From contig NZ_AP024660.1 of the NCBI RefSeq assembly GCF_019977395.1, positions 1,426,001-1,490,000 of the forward strand: DNA of 64,000 nucleotides, given 5' to 3'. The stretch comes from Arthrobacter sp. NicSoilC5 (GTDB lineage: Bacteria > Actinomycetota > Actinomycetes > Actinomycetales > Micrococcaceae). Of the stretch, positions 36,084 through 44,457 are shown piece by piece; the first letter of the stretch is position 1, and each line of letters opens with the position of its first letter. Below the pieces are notes generated by a model. The model had not been told where the DNA came from and ran no database searches. It worked only from the letters and a program-made list of their open reading frames with translations. A program made the position numbers and the translations under genes.

Positions 36084-36872
36084 ATGGTTAAGCAGTCCAT
36101 TTTCGGCCGGATCGCGCAGCTGGCGAAGGCGAACATCAACTCCTTGCTGGACAACGCCGAAGATCCGCAGAAGATGCTGGACCAGATGGTCCGCGACTAC
36201 ACCAACAACATCGCCGAAGCCGAGTCCGCCGTGGCGCAGACCATCGGCAACCTCCGGATGCTGGAAGACGACTACAACGAGGACATCAACAACGCCCGCG
36301 ACTGGGGCAACAAGGCACTTGCCGCCTCCCGCAAGGCTGACGAGTTCCGCGCGGCCGGCGACGTAGCCGACGCCGAGAAGTTCGACAACCTGGCAAAGGT
36401 GGCCCTGCAGCGTCAGATGGCGGCCGAAAGCGAAGCCAAGGGCGCAGAGCCGAGCATCGCCTCCCAGCGCGAGGTAGTGGACAAGCTGAAGACTGGCCTG
36501 GACCAGATGAAGAACAAGCTCAACCAGCTGACCAGCAAGCGCAACGAGCTTGTTGCCCGGTCCAAGACGGCAGCGGCACAGTCACAGGTCCACGACGCCA
36601 TCAAGAGCATCGACATCATGGACCCCACCAGCGAGGTGGGCCGCTTCGAGGAAAAGATCCGGCGCGAAGAGGCCAAGGTCCGCGGGCAGCAGGAGCTTGC
36701 AGCCTCCAGCCTGGACGCCCAGTTCAACCAGCTGGAGGACCTGGGCGAGCAGACGGAGATCGAAGCCCGGCTGGCGGCCCTCAAGGCTGGAAACTCCAAG
36801 CCTGCCCTGGGCGCCGCAAGCCCCGCATCGTCCGAATCGACCGTCGACGAGGCCGACTTCGACAAGCTCTAA
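36084..36872 (+). CDS. pspA: PspA/IM30 (Vipp1) family protein
   Basis: 262 residues, all helical. The N-terminal amphipathic helix SIFGRIAQLAKANINSLLDNAEDPQKML binds stressed membrane. The central coiled coil carries EAKGAEPSIASQREVVDKLK. PspA/IM30 proteins form rings or rods on damaged cytoplasmic membrane and maintain proton-motive force. It is 107 bp downstream of the TPM gene, transcribed in the same direction, matching the actinobacterial TPM-PspA pair. The last 30 residues are Ala/Pro/Ser-rich. A strong hairpin follows. Confidence 0.95.
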   Translation: MVKQSIFGRIAQLAKANINSLLDNAEDPQKMLDQMVRDYTNNIAEAESAVAQTIGNLRMLEDDYNEDINNARDWGNKALAASRKADEFRAAGDVADAEKFDNLAKVALQRQMAAESEAKGAEPSIASQREVVDKLKTGLDQMKNKLNQLTSKRNELVARSKTAAAQSQVHDAIKSIDIMDPTSEVGRFEEKIRREEAKVRGQQELAASSLDAQFNQLEDLGEQTEIEARLAALKAGNSKPALGAASPASSESTVDEADFDKL

Positions 36873-36901
36873 AGTTCGGGGCACCGCCTCCAGCTGAAGA
36901 C

Positions 36902-36933
36902 GCAATGGCCGGGACCGTGGTCCCGGCCATTGC
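36902..36933 (+). terminator. Hairpin after pspA
   Basis: A perfect 15-bp stem (36902-36916 with 36919-36933, GCAATGGCCGGGACC) with a 2-nt loop, 29 bp after the pspA stop. There is no clear T-tract, so it may act as a stabilising or pausing hairpin as much as a terminator. Confidence 0.6.
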
Positions 36934-36960
36934 TGCGTCCGCGGTGTGTAGCGTGGTGCC

Positions 36961-38388
36961 ATGACTTCTTCTGATGGCACGTCCCTGGTTTGGCTGCGCG
37001 ATGACCTGAGGTTGGACGACAACCCTGCCCTCGCAGAGGCCGCCGGCCGGGATGCGCCGCTGACAGTGGTTTACATCCTGGACGAGGAGTCCGACGGCGT
37101 GCGTCCCCTCGGTGGGGCAGCGCGCTGGTGGCTGCACCACTCCCTGGCAGCACTGTCCGCCGACCTCGAAAGCAAGGGATCCCGCCTGGTACTCCGGCGT
37201 GGTCCCGCTGGCGATATCATCAGTGACCTTGCCATCCGGACGAAGGCAAGCCACCTTTTCTGGAACCGCCGTTACGGGCAACCCGAACGGACAATCGACG
37301 CCGGGCTTAAGGACTGGGCGGCCGGGAACGGGATCGAGGCCGCCAGCTACCAGGCGGGCCTCCTCTTCGAGCCCTGGACAGTGAAGACCGGGGCGGGCGG
37401 ACCCTACAAGGTGTATTCGCCCTTCTGGCGTGCGTGCCTGGCATCCCAGGACATCCGTGACCCCTACGAGGCGCCGGATGCGCTGCCCGGTCCCGCGCCT
37501 GCCGGGAAGGGCCTGCCCGGCAGTGACACGCTCAGCAGCTGGCAGCTCCTGCCCTCCAAACCCGACTGGAGCGGCGGGCTGGCCGCCACGTGGGTGCCCG
37601 GCGAAAAAGGGGCCCAGGAGCGGCTTGAGGACTTCCTTGACGGTCCCATCGAGGAATACGGCACTGGCCGGAACCTGCCCGGAACCGAGGGCACCAGCCG
37701 GCTCTCACCACATTTGCGCTTCGGTGAGGTGAGCCCGTTCCGCGTGTGGCGCGAGATTCGCCGCCGGCATCCCCGCAAGGTTCCTTCCGACGTCGGCACC
37801 TACCGGGCCGAACTGGGCTGGCGGGAATTCAACTGGCACCTGCTGTACCACAACCCCGACCTGGCGACCCGGAACTTCCGCCCCGCCTTCGACAACTTCC
37901 AGTGGGCCTCCCCCAGCCGGCAGGAGCTCGCCGCGTGGCAGCAGGGAAACACCGGCTACCCGCTGGTGGACGCCGGAATGCGGCAGCTGTGGCAGACAGG
38001 CTGGATGCACAACCGGGTGCGCATGGCCGCCGCGTCATTCCTGGTCAAGAACCTCCTGACCGACTGGAGGGTCGGGGAGGAATGGTTCTGGGACACCCTG
38101 GTGGATGCCGATGCCGCGAACAACCCCGCCAACTGGCAGTGGGTGGCCGGCTCGGGGGCGGATGCCTCGCCCTACTACCGGATCTTCAACCCGGTGACCC
38201 AAAGTAAGAAGTTCGACGCCGACGGCCGCTACCTGAGGGCGTTCATCCCCGAACTCCGGGAGCTCAAAGGCAAGGAGATCCACGAACCGTGGGCGGCGGA
38301 CACCGATGGATACCCCCATCCGCTCGTGGACCTGCCCGAGTCGCGGGAACGGGCCCTGGACGCCTACCAGAAGCTCAAGGACGCCTGA
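36961..38388 (+). CDS. phr: Deoxyribodipyrimidine photo-lyase (class I CPD photolyase)
   Basis: 475 residues. The N-terminal DNA_photolyase domain contains WLRDDLRLDDNPAL for the antenna cofactor. The C-terminal FAD domain carries SRLSPHLRFGE, WREFNWHLLYH, WMHNRVRM (a FAD/CPD contact block), and NPANWQWVAGSGAD, followed by YYRIFNPVTQSKKFD. These are standard CPD photolyase motifs, so it reverses UV pyrimidine dimers with blue light. It starts with ATG at 36961, just after the pspA hairpin, and ends before the convergent cytochrome b-like gene. Length is family-typical. Confidence 0.95.
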   Translation: MTSSDGTSLVWLRDDLRLDDNPALAEAAGRDAPLTVVYILDEESDGVRPLGGAARWWLHHSLAALSADLESKGSRLVLRRGPAGDIISDLAIRTKASHLFWNRRYGQPERTIDAGLKDWAAGNGIEAASYQAGLLFEPWTVKTGAGGPYKVYSPFWRACLASQDIRDPYEAPDALPGPAPAGKGLPGSDTLSSWQLLPSKPDWSGGLAATWVPGEKGAQERLEDFLDGPIEEYGTGRNLPGTEGTSRLSPHLRFGEVSPFRVWREIRRRHPRKVPSDVGTYRAELGWREFNWHLLYHNPDLATRNFRPAFDNFQWASPSRQELAAWQQGNTGYPLVDAGMRQLWQTGWMHNRVRMAAASFLVKNLLTDWRVGEEWFWDTLVDADAANNPANWQWVAGSGADASPYYRIFNPVTQSKKFDADGRYLRAFIPELRELKGKEIHEPWAADTDGYPHPLVDLPESRERALDAYQKLKDA

Positions 38389-38412
38389 CGCCGCCCCTGC
38401 GGCGCCGCCCCG

Positions 38413-39345
38413 TCAGCGGCTGACCTTGCCCATCAGGGACGCGATGGGCCTCAGGAAGACCGGCCGGGCCAGGAACCAGGCCGCCACCATGACCGCCACG
38501 GAGGCGAGGAATACCCAGAAGCCAAACCAGCCGTCGTCGTCGCGGACCCCGTACATGTGGTTCAGGTTCCGCAGTGCGCCCGTGGTGAGCACCAGGAAGA
38601 CGTGGACCACGATGAAGGCAACAAAGTAGATCATTACCGGGAAGTGGACGGCACGGGCCCATTCAATGGGGAACGCCTTGTTGAGGCCGGCTGCCTTCTT
38701 GGGCCAGGCTCCGGACATCCGCAGGCCCGTGATGAACGACAGCGGCGCTGCGATGAAGACGGTCACGAAGTATGCCAGCAACTGCAGGGCGTTGTAGTTG
38801 ATCCAGCCGTCCTCGGTGGGCCAGTCCAGCGACGCGTACTGCAGCGCGGCTGACAGCGCGTTGGGGAAGACGTCCCAGCTGGTGGGGACGATGCGCATCC
38901 ACTGCCCGGTGGCGAACAACAGGACCGCGAAGATGAGCCCGTTGAGGATCCAGAGGGCATCCAGGGTCAGGTGGAACCACAGCTCGAGGCTGATCTTGGT
39001 GGGCGCGTTCCTGGTGCGGATCAGGCCCTTGTTGTTCCTGGTCCAGTACCCGCTGGGCCGGGTGGTGGTCCGGACCTGCCACCCCGTGCGGATGATCAGG
39101 AGCAGGAAGAACGCATTGAGGAAGTGCTGCCAGGCCAGCCAGGCGGGGAATCCTACGGGCGCCTTGTCCGGAAGTTCGGACCGGCCCGGGTAGTCGGCGA
39201 CAAAGGACGCCACGGCCGGCAGCCCAATGAGCAGCCTGGCCACCAGCACAACCAGGACCAGTGCCACGAGGACGGCGGGAACCATCCAGTAAAGCCGGGA
39301 CCGCTTACCCGTCGCGGAGCCGGGCTTCTTCGTGGGTGTGGCCAT
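38413..39345 (-). CDS. Cytochrome b/b6-domain membrane protein
   Basis: 310 residues with about six TM helices. Candidate haem-ligand histidines lie in AWQHFLNAFFLLL, ELWFHLTLDALW, and in the pair VHFPVMIYFVAFIVVHVFLV near the C-terminus. This layout fits Ni/Fe-hydrogenase or formate-dehydrogenase-like cytochrome b subunits, but no catalytic partner is encoded nearby. It may serve as an isolated quinone-linked electron carrier; the partner is unknown. N-terminal tail basic (ATPTKKPGSATGKRSR). Confidence 0.85.
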   Translation of the reverse strand: MATPTKKPGSATGKRSRLYWMVPAVLVALVLVVLVARLLIGLPAVASFVADYPGRSELPDKAPVGFPAWLAWQHFLNAFFLLLIIRTGWQVRTTTRPSGYWTRNNKGLIRTRNAPTKISLELWFHLTLDALWILNGLIFAVLLFATGQWMRIVPTSWDVFPNALSAALQYASLDWPTEDGWINYNALQLLAYFVTVFIAAPLSFITGLRMSGAWPKKAAGLNKAFPIEWARAVHFPVMIYFVAFIVVHVFLVLTTGALRNLNHMYGVRDDDGWFGFWVFLASVAVMVAAWFLARPVFLRPIASLMGKVSR

Positions 39346-39442
39346 CGAACAACATACCTCTCAGGAATGACGGGGGGCTGCCCGCAGATCGCGGGACCCT
39401 TCGAAAGAGAATACTAGGAACTGGGCGCATCCAAGGAAAAGA

Positions 39443-39478
39443 AAGGCCCCGACCGGCGTAACTGCCGGTCGGGGCCTT
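39443..39478 (-). terminator. Terminator of the downstream initiator tRNA gene
   Basis: AAGGCCCCGACCGGC (39443-39457) pairs perfectly with 39464-39478, 15 bp with a 6-nt loop. It lies 7 bp beyond the end of the tRNA at 39485-39558 in its transcription direction, followed by TTTCTTTTC on the minus strand. Confidence 0.85.
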
Positions 39479-39484
39479 CATAAG

Positions 39485-39558
39485 TTGCGGGGACAGGATT
39501 TGAACCTGTGACCTCTGGGTTATGAGCCCAGCGAGCTACCGAACTGCTCCACCCCGCG
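39485..39558 (-). tRNA. tRNA-fMet (CAT), initiator, copy 2
   Basis: 74 nt without CCA. Anticodon CAT lies in an anticodon stem with three G-C pairs (CTGGG ... CCCAG), and the first acceptor position is a C facing A72 (C1 and A72 unpaired). These are the classical initiator features distinguishing it from elongator tRNA-Met. T-loop TTCAAAT. Identical in sequence to the gene at 39744-39817. Confidence 0.93.
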
Positions 39559-39662
39559 TCGCTTGATCAACACTACCCTACTTTCGCGGCCGCCCTGACC
39601 ACTTCTCCGCGAACCCGCCGTCACCGGTGGATCCGCCAGTCACACCACAGCACCCGGGAAAG

Positions 39663-39714
39663 GCAAAAGACCCGGACAAAGCAAAAGACCCGGACAAAGC
39701 AAAAGACCCGGACA
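39663..39714. repeat. 18-bp tandem repeat, three copies (last partial)
   Basis: The unit gcaaaagacccggacaaa occurs at 39663-39680 and 39681-39698, and its first 16 bases again from 39699. The third copy is also one arm of the terminator hairpin, which suggests slippage duplication of a terminator arm. Confidence 0.85.
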
Positions 39715-39737
39715 TTGTTTCCAATGTCCGGGTCTTT
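39663..39737 (-). terminator. Inter-tRNA terminator whose distal arm is triplicated
   Basis: AAAGACCCGGACATTG (39702-39717) pairs perfectly, 16 bp, with 39722-39737, with a 4-nt loop. The distal arm sequence recurs as an 18-bp tandem repeat (39663-39680, 39681-39698, then the arm itself). Read on the minus strand, transcription from the first tRNA meets the hairpin and then TTTTGC-rich repeats. Confidence 0.85.
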
Positions 39738-39743
39738 CCTCAG

Positions 39744-39817
39744 TTGCGGGGACAGGATTTGAACCTGTGACCTCTGGGTTATGAGCCCAGCGAGCTACCG
39801 AACTGCTCCACCCCGCG
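39744..39817 (-). tRNA. tRNA-fMet (CAT), initiator, copy 1
   Basis: 74 nt, identical to the copy at 39485-39558: C1 opposite A72, G-C rich anticodon stem, CAT anticodon. The two genes are 185 bp apart, each with its own terminator, so they are probably transcribed separately or processed from one transcript. Confidence 0.93.
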
Positions 39818-39887
39818 TCGCAAGAACTACTTTACCGGGAGGTGAACCGCAGGCCAAATCGTGGCGGCGTGACGTCCGTTACGCCGG

Positions 39888-39922
39888 CCCGGCACCCGGC
39901 CCTGCGGGGACCGGGTGCCGGG
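39888..39922 (-). terminator. Terminator-like hairpin after the UPF0182 gene
   Basis: CCCGGCACCCGG (39888-39899) pairs with CCGGGTGCCGGG (39911-39922), a perfect 12-bp stem with an 11-nt loop, 14 bp after the UPF0182 stop. There is no T-tract. Confidence 0.5.
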
Positions 39923-39935
39923 TGCCGCCGTCGTC

Positions 39936-42900
39936 CTACTGCCCTGCGGACGGGGACGGGGACGGTGACGGCGAGGACGACGGCGACCCGGAGGCAGCGG
40001 GGGCGGGGCTGGCCTCCGGAGCCGTGACCGGAATCTTGGCCTCGGCGTCCATCGCCTTCTTCAGCGCGGCCGCAACCTTCTTCTGTGCGTCGCCATAGGC
40101 AGCGAAGTCGCCGGCTGCGAGCGCCGTCTGGCCTGCCTGGATGGCGGAGTTCGCCTCGTCCAGGGCGGCCTTGAGCTGGGCCTTGGCGTCCGCCTCTGCG
40201 GGAGTGGCAGGCGCTGAAGGTCCGGCCGGCGTCTGGCCATTGTTGGCCGAATCCCCCGCGGCTGCGCCGGAATCCCCACCGAAGAGCTGCTTGAGGGCTG
40301 CATCAAGGGTGGGCGCGAAGCCCACCTTGTCGCCGAAGGCCACCAGCACGCGCTGCAGCGTGGGGTATGACGTCTCACCAGTCGACTTGAGGTAGACCGG
40401 CTGGACGTACAGGATGCCGCCGCCTACCGGCAGGGTGAGCAGGTTGCCGTTCAGCACGTCGGACGCGCCCTGCCGCAGCAGGTTAAGTGCCTGCGACACG
40501 GTGGGGTCCGAGTTGAACTTGTTTTGAGCCTGCCCCGGACCGGGCACCTGGGTTTCCGGCGGGATCTGCAGCAGCCGCAGCTTTCCATACCCGTCAGCCT
40601 TCACGCCGGCCTGGTTGCCTGCATCCGAATCAGCGGCGAGGAAGCCGTACAGGACGTTGCGCGCATTACCGTTTACGATCTGCGGGATGAAGGACGACGT
40701 CAGCTGGAACGCCGGCTTCTGCTGGTCCGGCATCTGCAGCGACATGTAGAACGGCGGCTGCTTTACGTCGGTGTCCACGGTGGGGTCCGCCGGCGTGCTC
40801 CAGGCGTCGTTGTTCTTGTAGAAGCTGGTGGGATCGGTGACGTGGTACTGCCCCAGCAGCTCGCGCTGGACCTTGAACAGGTCCTCCGGGTAGCGCACGT
40901 GGCTCATCAGTGCACCGGACATCTCCGAATACGGCTTCAGCGTTGAAGGGAAGACCTTCTGCCAGGCCTTGAGGACGGGGTCGGTGTCGTCCCAGGCATA
41001 CAGGGTGACCGAGCCGTCATACGCATCCACCGTCGCCTTGACGGAGTTGCGGATGTAATTCACTGTGCTGTTCGGCAGGGCCACGGCGCGGCCGGAACTG
41101 GTCTGCGAATCAGCGGTGGCATCGGACAGCTGCTTCTGCTGCGAGTAGGGGAAGTATTGGCTGGTGGTGTAGCCGTCCACGATCCACTTGACGCGGCCGT
41201 CCACCACAGCCGGATAGGCGCCGCCGTCAACAGTCAGGTACGGGGCCACCTTCTGGACACGCTCGCGGGGGTTGCGGTCGTAGAGGATCTGGGACTCGGG
41301 GTTCACGCCATCGGAGAGCAGCAGGTCCGAGGACTGGAACTTGATGGCGTAGAGGATCTTGTTGAAGAACGAGCCAACGTTCGGCCCGCCGTTGCCCTTG
41401 AAGGTGTACTGGGTTTCCCCTTCCCCTTCCTTGCCGGAGGGGCGGTCCTGCTCGCGCGGCGTGGCGCCGTCCGGCGCACCCACGATCGAGTATTCAGGCG
41501 AGGATTCACCGAAGTAGATCCGCGGTTCGTAGGTGGTGTCATTACCCAGGACGCCGGTGGACGGAATGCCGGACTGCAGGAACTCAGGCTTGCCGTCGAC
41601 GGTGAACTTGTTGCCCTTGGCCGCCACAACCCCGTAGCCGTGCGTGTATACGACGTGCTGGTTCAGCCAGCCCTGCTGGTTGGTGGCCACGTTCGTGGGG
41701 TTCAGCTCCCGCACCGCGATCACGGTGTCCTGGATCTTGCCGTTCACCTCATAACGGTCCACGTTGAGGGCCTTGGGGAACTGGTAGTACGGGCGGTACT
41801 GTTCCAGCTGCGCAAAGGCGTCGGAGATCAGGTTCGGGTCCAGGAGGCGGATGTTCGCCGTGGTCTGCGCGTCGGGTGCAAGCGCCCCGGTGTTGGCAGT
41901 GTTGGTGGCGTCGTAGCGGGTTTCCTGGATGCCGTCCAGGCCGTAGGCCTTGCGCGTGTTTTCGATGTTGCGCTGGATGTACTTGCTTTCCAGGGTCTGC
42001 TCCGACGGGCGGACCTGGAACTGCTGGATGACCCACGGGTAGACGCCGCCGGCCAGGATGGAGGTGATGATCAGCATGGCTGTGCCGATCACGGGCAGGC
42101 GCCAGCGGCCGATGACGGCAGCAACGATGAAGAGGATGGCCACCAGGACGGCAGCAACGGCGAGGATGGCCTTGGTGGGGATGACGGCGTTGACATCGGT
42201 GTAGAGCGCACCGGCCCAGCGGCCGCCGTTGCTCTGCACGGACGAATAGCGGTCCAGCCAGAAGTTGACGCCCAGGAGCACCAGGAACGCGGCGCCGGTG
42301 ACGGCGATGTGGATCTGCGCTGCCCGGCTGGTGAACACGCCGCGCTCCATGAGCCGGATGCTGCCGTACAGGTAGTGGGTGAGGATGCCGGCGATGCCTG
42401 CGATCACCACCACGCTGATCAGGAACCCGGTGACGAACCCGAGGAACGGCAGGGTCATCAGGTAGAAGCTGATGTCCATGTTGAACTGCGGATCGGGTTG
42501 GCCGAAGCCCACCTGGTTGAAGAACAGCAGGACTTTCTGCCACTGGCTCGCGGCTGCGCTGCCCGCGAAGAGGCCGAAGAGGACCGGCAGGCCGATCATG
42601 ACAATCCGGCGCACCGGCTCAAGCTGGGCCTGGTACCGGTTGAGGTTGTCCCGGACCTCAGAGTCCGGGGCGTAGACGGGCCGGGCGTTGTAGGCAATGC
42701 GGATGGAGAAGAAAACCGCCGCGAACATGATGGCGAAGCCGGCCGCGAAAGTGGCGATCTTGGCAAGGTTTTCGGTGATGAAGACCTCGAGGAAGCCCAG
42801 CTGCCGGTACCAAAGGACGTCGGTCCAGACGTTGGCGAAGAAAATGAAGCCCACTACCACCAGGGCAACGACGATGAGGGTGGGCGTCAGGGCTCCCCGT

Positions 42901-42947
42901 CGCGATGGGGGCCTTCCTGTGGACGTGGTGCTGGCGGGACGGGACAA
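39936..42947 (-). CDS. UPF0182 family large membrane protein
   Basis: 1003 residues from TTG 42945-42947, preceded by GAGG about 9 nt upstream; a frame to 43043 adds 32 low-complexity residues and is a weaker choice. Seven TM helices lie in the first 320 residues, then a large extracytoplasmic domain (about 320-900), ending in a Pro/Ser/Ala-rich low-complexity tail. UPF0182 proteins are widespread in actinobacteria, adjacent to Lon-like PDZ proteases as here. The biochemical role is unknown. The 162-bp gap to the protease gene holds TAGACT near 43095 on this strand. Confidence 0.93.
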   Translation of the reverse strand: MSRPASTTSTGRPPSRRGALTPTLIVVALVVVGFIFFANVWTDVLWYRQLGFLEVFITENLAKIATFAAGFAIMFAAVFFSIRIAYNARPVYAPDSEVRDNLNRYQAQLEPVRRIVMIGLPVLFGLFAGSAAASQWQKVLLFFNQVGFGQPDPQFNMDISFYLMTLPFLGFVTGFLISVVVIAGIAGILTHYLYGSIRLMERGVFTSRAAQIHIAVTGAAFLVLLGVNFWLDRYSSVQSNGGRWAGALYTDVNAVIPTKAILAVAAVLVAILFIVAAVIGRWRLPVIGTAMLIITSILAGGVYPWVIQQFQVRPSEQTLESKYIQRNIENTRKAYGLDGIQETRYDATNTANTGALAPDAQTTANIRLLDPNLISDAFAQLEQYRPYYQFPKALNVDRYEVNGKIQDTVIAVRELNPTNVATNQQGWLNQHVVYTHGYGVVAAKGNKFTVDGKPEFLQSGIPSTGVLGNDTTYEPRIYFGESSPEYSIVGAPDGATPREQDRPSGKEGEGETQYTFKGNGGPNVGSFFNKILYAIKFQSSDLLLSDGVNPESQILYDRNPRERVQKVAPYLTVDGGAYPAVVDGRVKWIVDGYTTSQYFPYSQQKQLSDATADSQTSSGRAVALPNSTVNYIRNSVKATVDAYDGSVTLYAWDDTDPVLKAWQKVFPSTLKPYSEMSGALMSHVRYPEDLFKVQRELLGQYHVTDPTSFYKNNDAWSTPADPTVDTDVKQPPFYMSLQMPDQQKPAFQLTSSFIPQIVNGNARNVLYGFLAADSDAGNQAGVKADGYGKLRLLQIPPETQVPGPGQAQNKFNSDPTVSQALNLLRQGASDVLNGNLLTLPVGGGILYVQPVYLKSTGETSYPTLQRVLVAFGDKVGFAPTLDAALKQLFGGDSGAAAGDSANNGQTPAGPSAPATPAEADAKAQLKAALDEANSAIQAGQTALAAGDFAAYGDAQKKVAAALKKAMDAEAKIPVTAPEASPAPAASGSPSSSPSPSPSPSAGQ

Positions 42948-43109
42948 ACTGGGTACCTCATAGCTGGTCGTCGAGACATTCGAAGCGTGCGAGCGACGTA
43001 CGGTACCGGTCAAACGGCTGGTTTCGTCCGTCATCAGTGCCACGAGTGGCGGTAAAGCTTAGTTCCTGTCGAAACTGTTTGGGCCCAGTCTATGCATGGC
43101 GCAGGCGGC

Positions 43110-44321
43110 CTATTTGCCCGTGCACGCCGGAAGTGCGGATGTGTCCTGCCCGCTCCCGGCCAGTTCCACCGCGTGCCGTGCTTCCGCGAGGTTCTCAACG
43201 CGGACTACCTGGAGGCCGTCCGGGATGTGTCCGGCAACCTCGTCGCAGTTGGCGGCGGGCGCCAGGAAGAGGGACGCGCCGGACGAGCGCGCACCCCGCA
43301 TCTTCTGGCCGATGCCGCCGATGGGTCCCACCGCACCGTCCGGCGAAATGGTGCCGGTTCCCGCGATGTGCTTGCCGCCGGTGAGGTCGCCCGGCGTCAC
43401 CGTGTCGATGATGCCCAGCGAAAACATGAGTCCGGCGCTGGGGCCACCCACCTTGTCCAGGGAGATCTGCACCTGGAAGGGGAAAGTGAACAGGTACTTC
43501 AGCATGACGCCGAGAATGAAGCGGCCCTGCCCGTTGTCCTTGGGTGTCACCTCGAGGGCAACAGGCTGGCCGGCCCGTTCCACCGTCACCGCGGCCGGGG
43601 CCCCCTTGCCCGCAGCCAGTTCATCCTGGATGACGGAAAGTGAGCTGATTTCCTTGCCGTTGATGGACTTGAGGATGTCCCCCTGCTGGATCTTGCCCGC
43701 AGATGCCGAGTCCTTGGACAGCCCCGCGGCCTGGAGCTGCTGGCCGAAAGGAATCTTGAGTTCGTTCAGGGCGGACGCCACCGCGTTCTCTTGGGACGTG
43801 GCCATGGCCACCGCGCTCTGTTCCTGGGCCTCCTCCTTGGTGGTTCCCGTGGGATAGATCAGTTCCACCGGGTAGACGGCCTTGGAGTTGTCCAGCCACG
43901 CGGAGAAGGCGTTCAGGATGCTGACGGAGCCGGTGGGGCCGCCGTCGACGTACACCGTGGTCAGGTCCAGGCTCCCGGCAGCGGGATAGGTCTCGTGCCC
44001 GCTGACGTTGATCACCGGATGCCCCTGGCTCTCCCCCAGCGTGTTGTAGGTGGGCCCGGGCGACTCGATCACGTAAGGCACCGGAAGGGTGCCCACGGCA
44101 ATCCCCAGCCCCAACGCCGCCAGCCCGGCAACCATCATGGTGGAAAGCCGCCTGCCCGGGCGTCCGCCGTCGGCCGCCCTGGCGCTGCTGCCCGCGCCTG
44201 CCGCGCCGCTTCCGCCCGGGCCTTCCGGCGGACTGCCGGCCCCAAAGGGTCCGGGGCTGGAGAAGGGGGAAACATCGGGAACGTGGTCCTCGGAGGGGTG
44301 TCCGCCACGGGTTGTAGTCAC
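43110..44321 (-). CDS. PDZ-domain, Lon-like serine protease (YlbL/SdrC-type)
   Basis: 403 residues from a GTG at 44319-44321. The N-terminal cytoplasmic tail is Pro/Gly-rich. One TM helix (about 62-80), a PDZ domain (about 125-235, QQGDILKSINGKEI) and a C-terminal Lon-type protease domain follow, with catalytic Ser295 (GGPSAGLM) and Lys340 (GGIGQKM). The Ser-Lys dyad is complete. The active domain faces outside. Members cleave or control membrane proteins. It is next to UPF0182 in the same direction, with the metalloprotease-like gene divergent 136 bp away. Confidence 0.93.
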   Translation of the reverse strand: MTTTRGGHPSEDHVPDVSPFSSPGPFGAGSPPEGPGGSGAAGAGSSARAADGGRPGRRLSTMMVAGLAALGLGIAVGTLPVPYVIESPGPTYNTLGESQGHPVINVSGHETYPAAGSLDLTTVYVDGGPTGSVSILNAFSAWLDNSKAVYPVELIYPTGTTKEEAQEQSAVAMATSQENAVASALNELKIPFGQQLQAAGLSKDSASAGKIQQGDILKSINGKEISSLSVIQDELAAGKGAPAAVTVERAGQPVALEVTPKDNGQGRFILGVMLKYLFTFPFQVQISLDKVGGPSAGLMFSLGIIDTVTPGDLTGGKHIAGTGTISPDGAVGPIGGIGQKMRGARSSGASLFLAPAANCDEVAGHIPDGLQVVRVENLAEARHAVELAGSGQDTSALPACTGK

Positions 44322-44457
44322 CCCACCAACAGTACGCGGTGGCGGCGCGCCGGGGCGCTTTGCCTAGAGCGAACGACGGCGGCGGGCGGCAGACAGCCGA
44401 CCCCCACCGGGGTACCGTGAAGGTTGATCAACAGTCACACCATCGATCGGCGGGACC

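Noticed and set aside
39485-39817. Elongator tRNA-Met for the two CAT tRNAs
   Set aside because: C1/A72 mismatch and three G-C pairs in the anticodon stem are initiator features.
41157-43055. 632-codon plus-strand frame
   Set aside because: Antisense to UPF0182, whose membrane topology and family motifs are clear.
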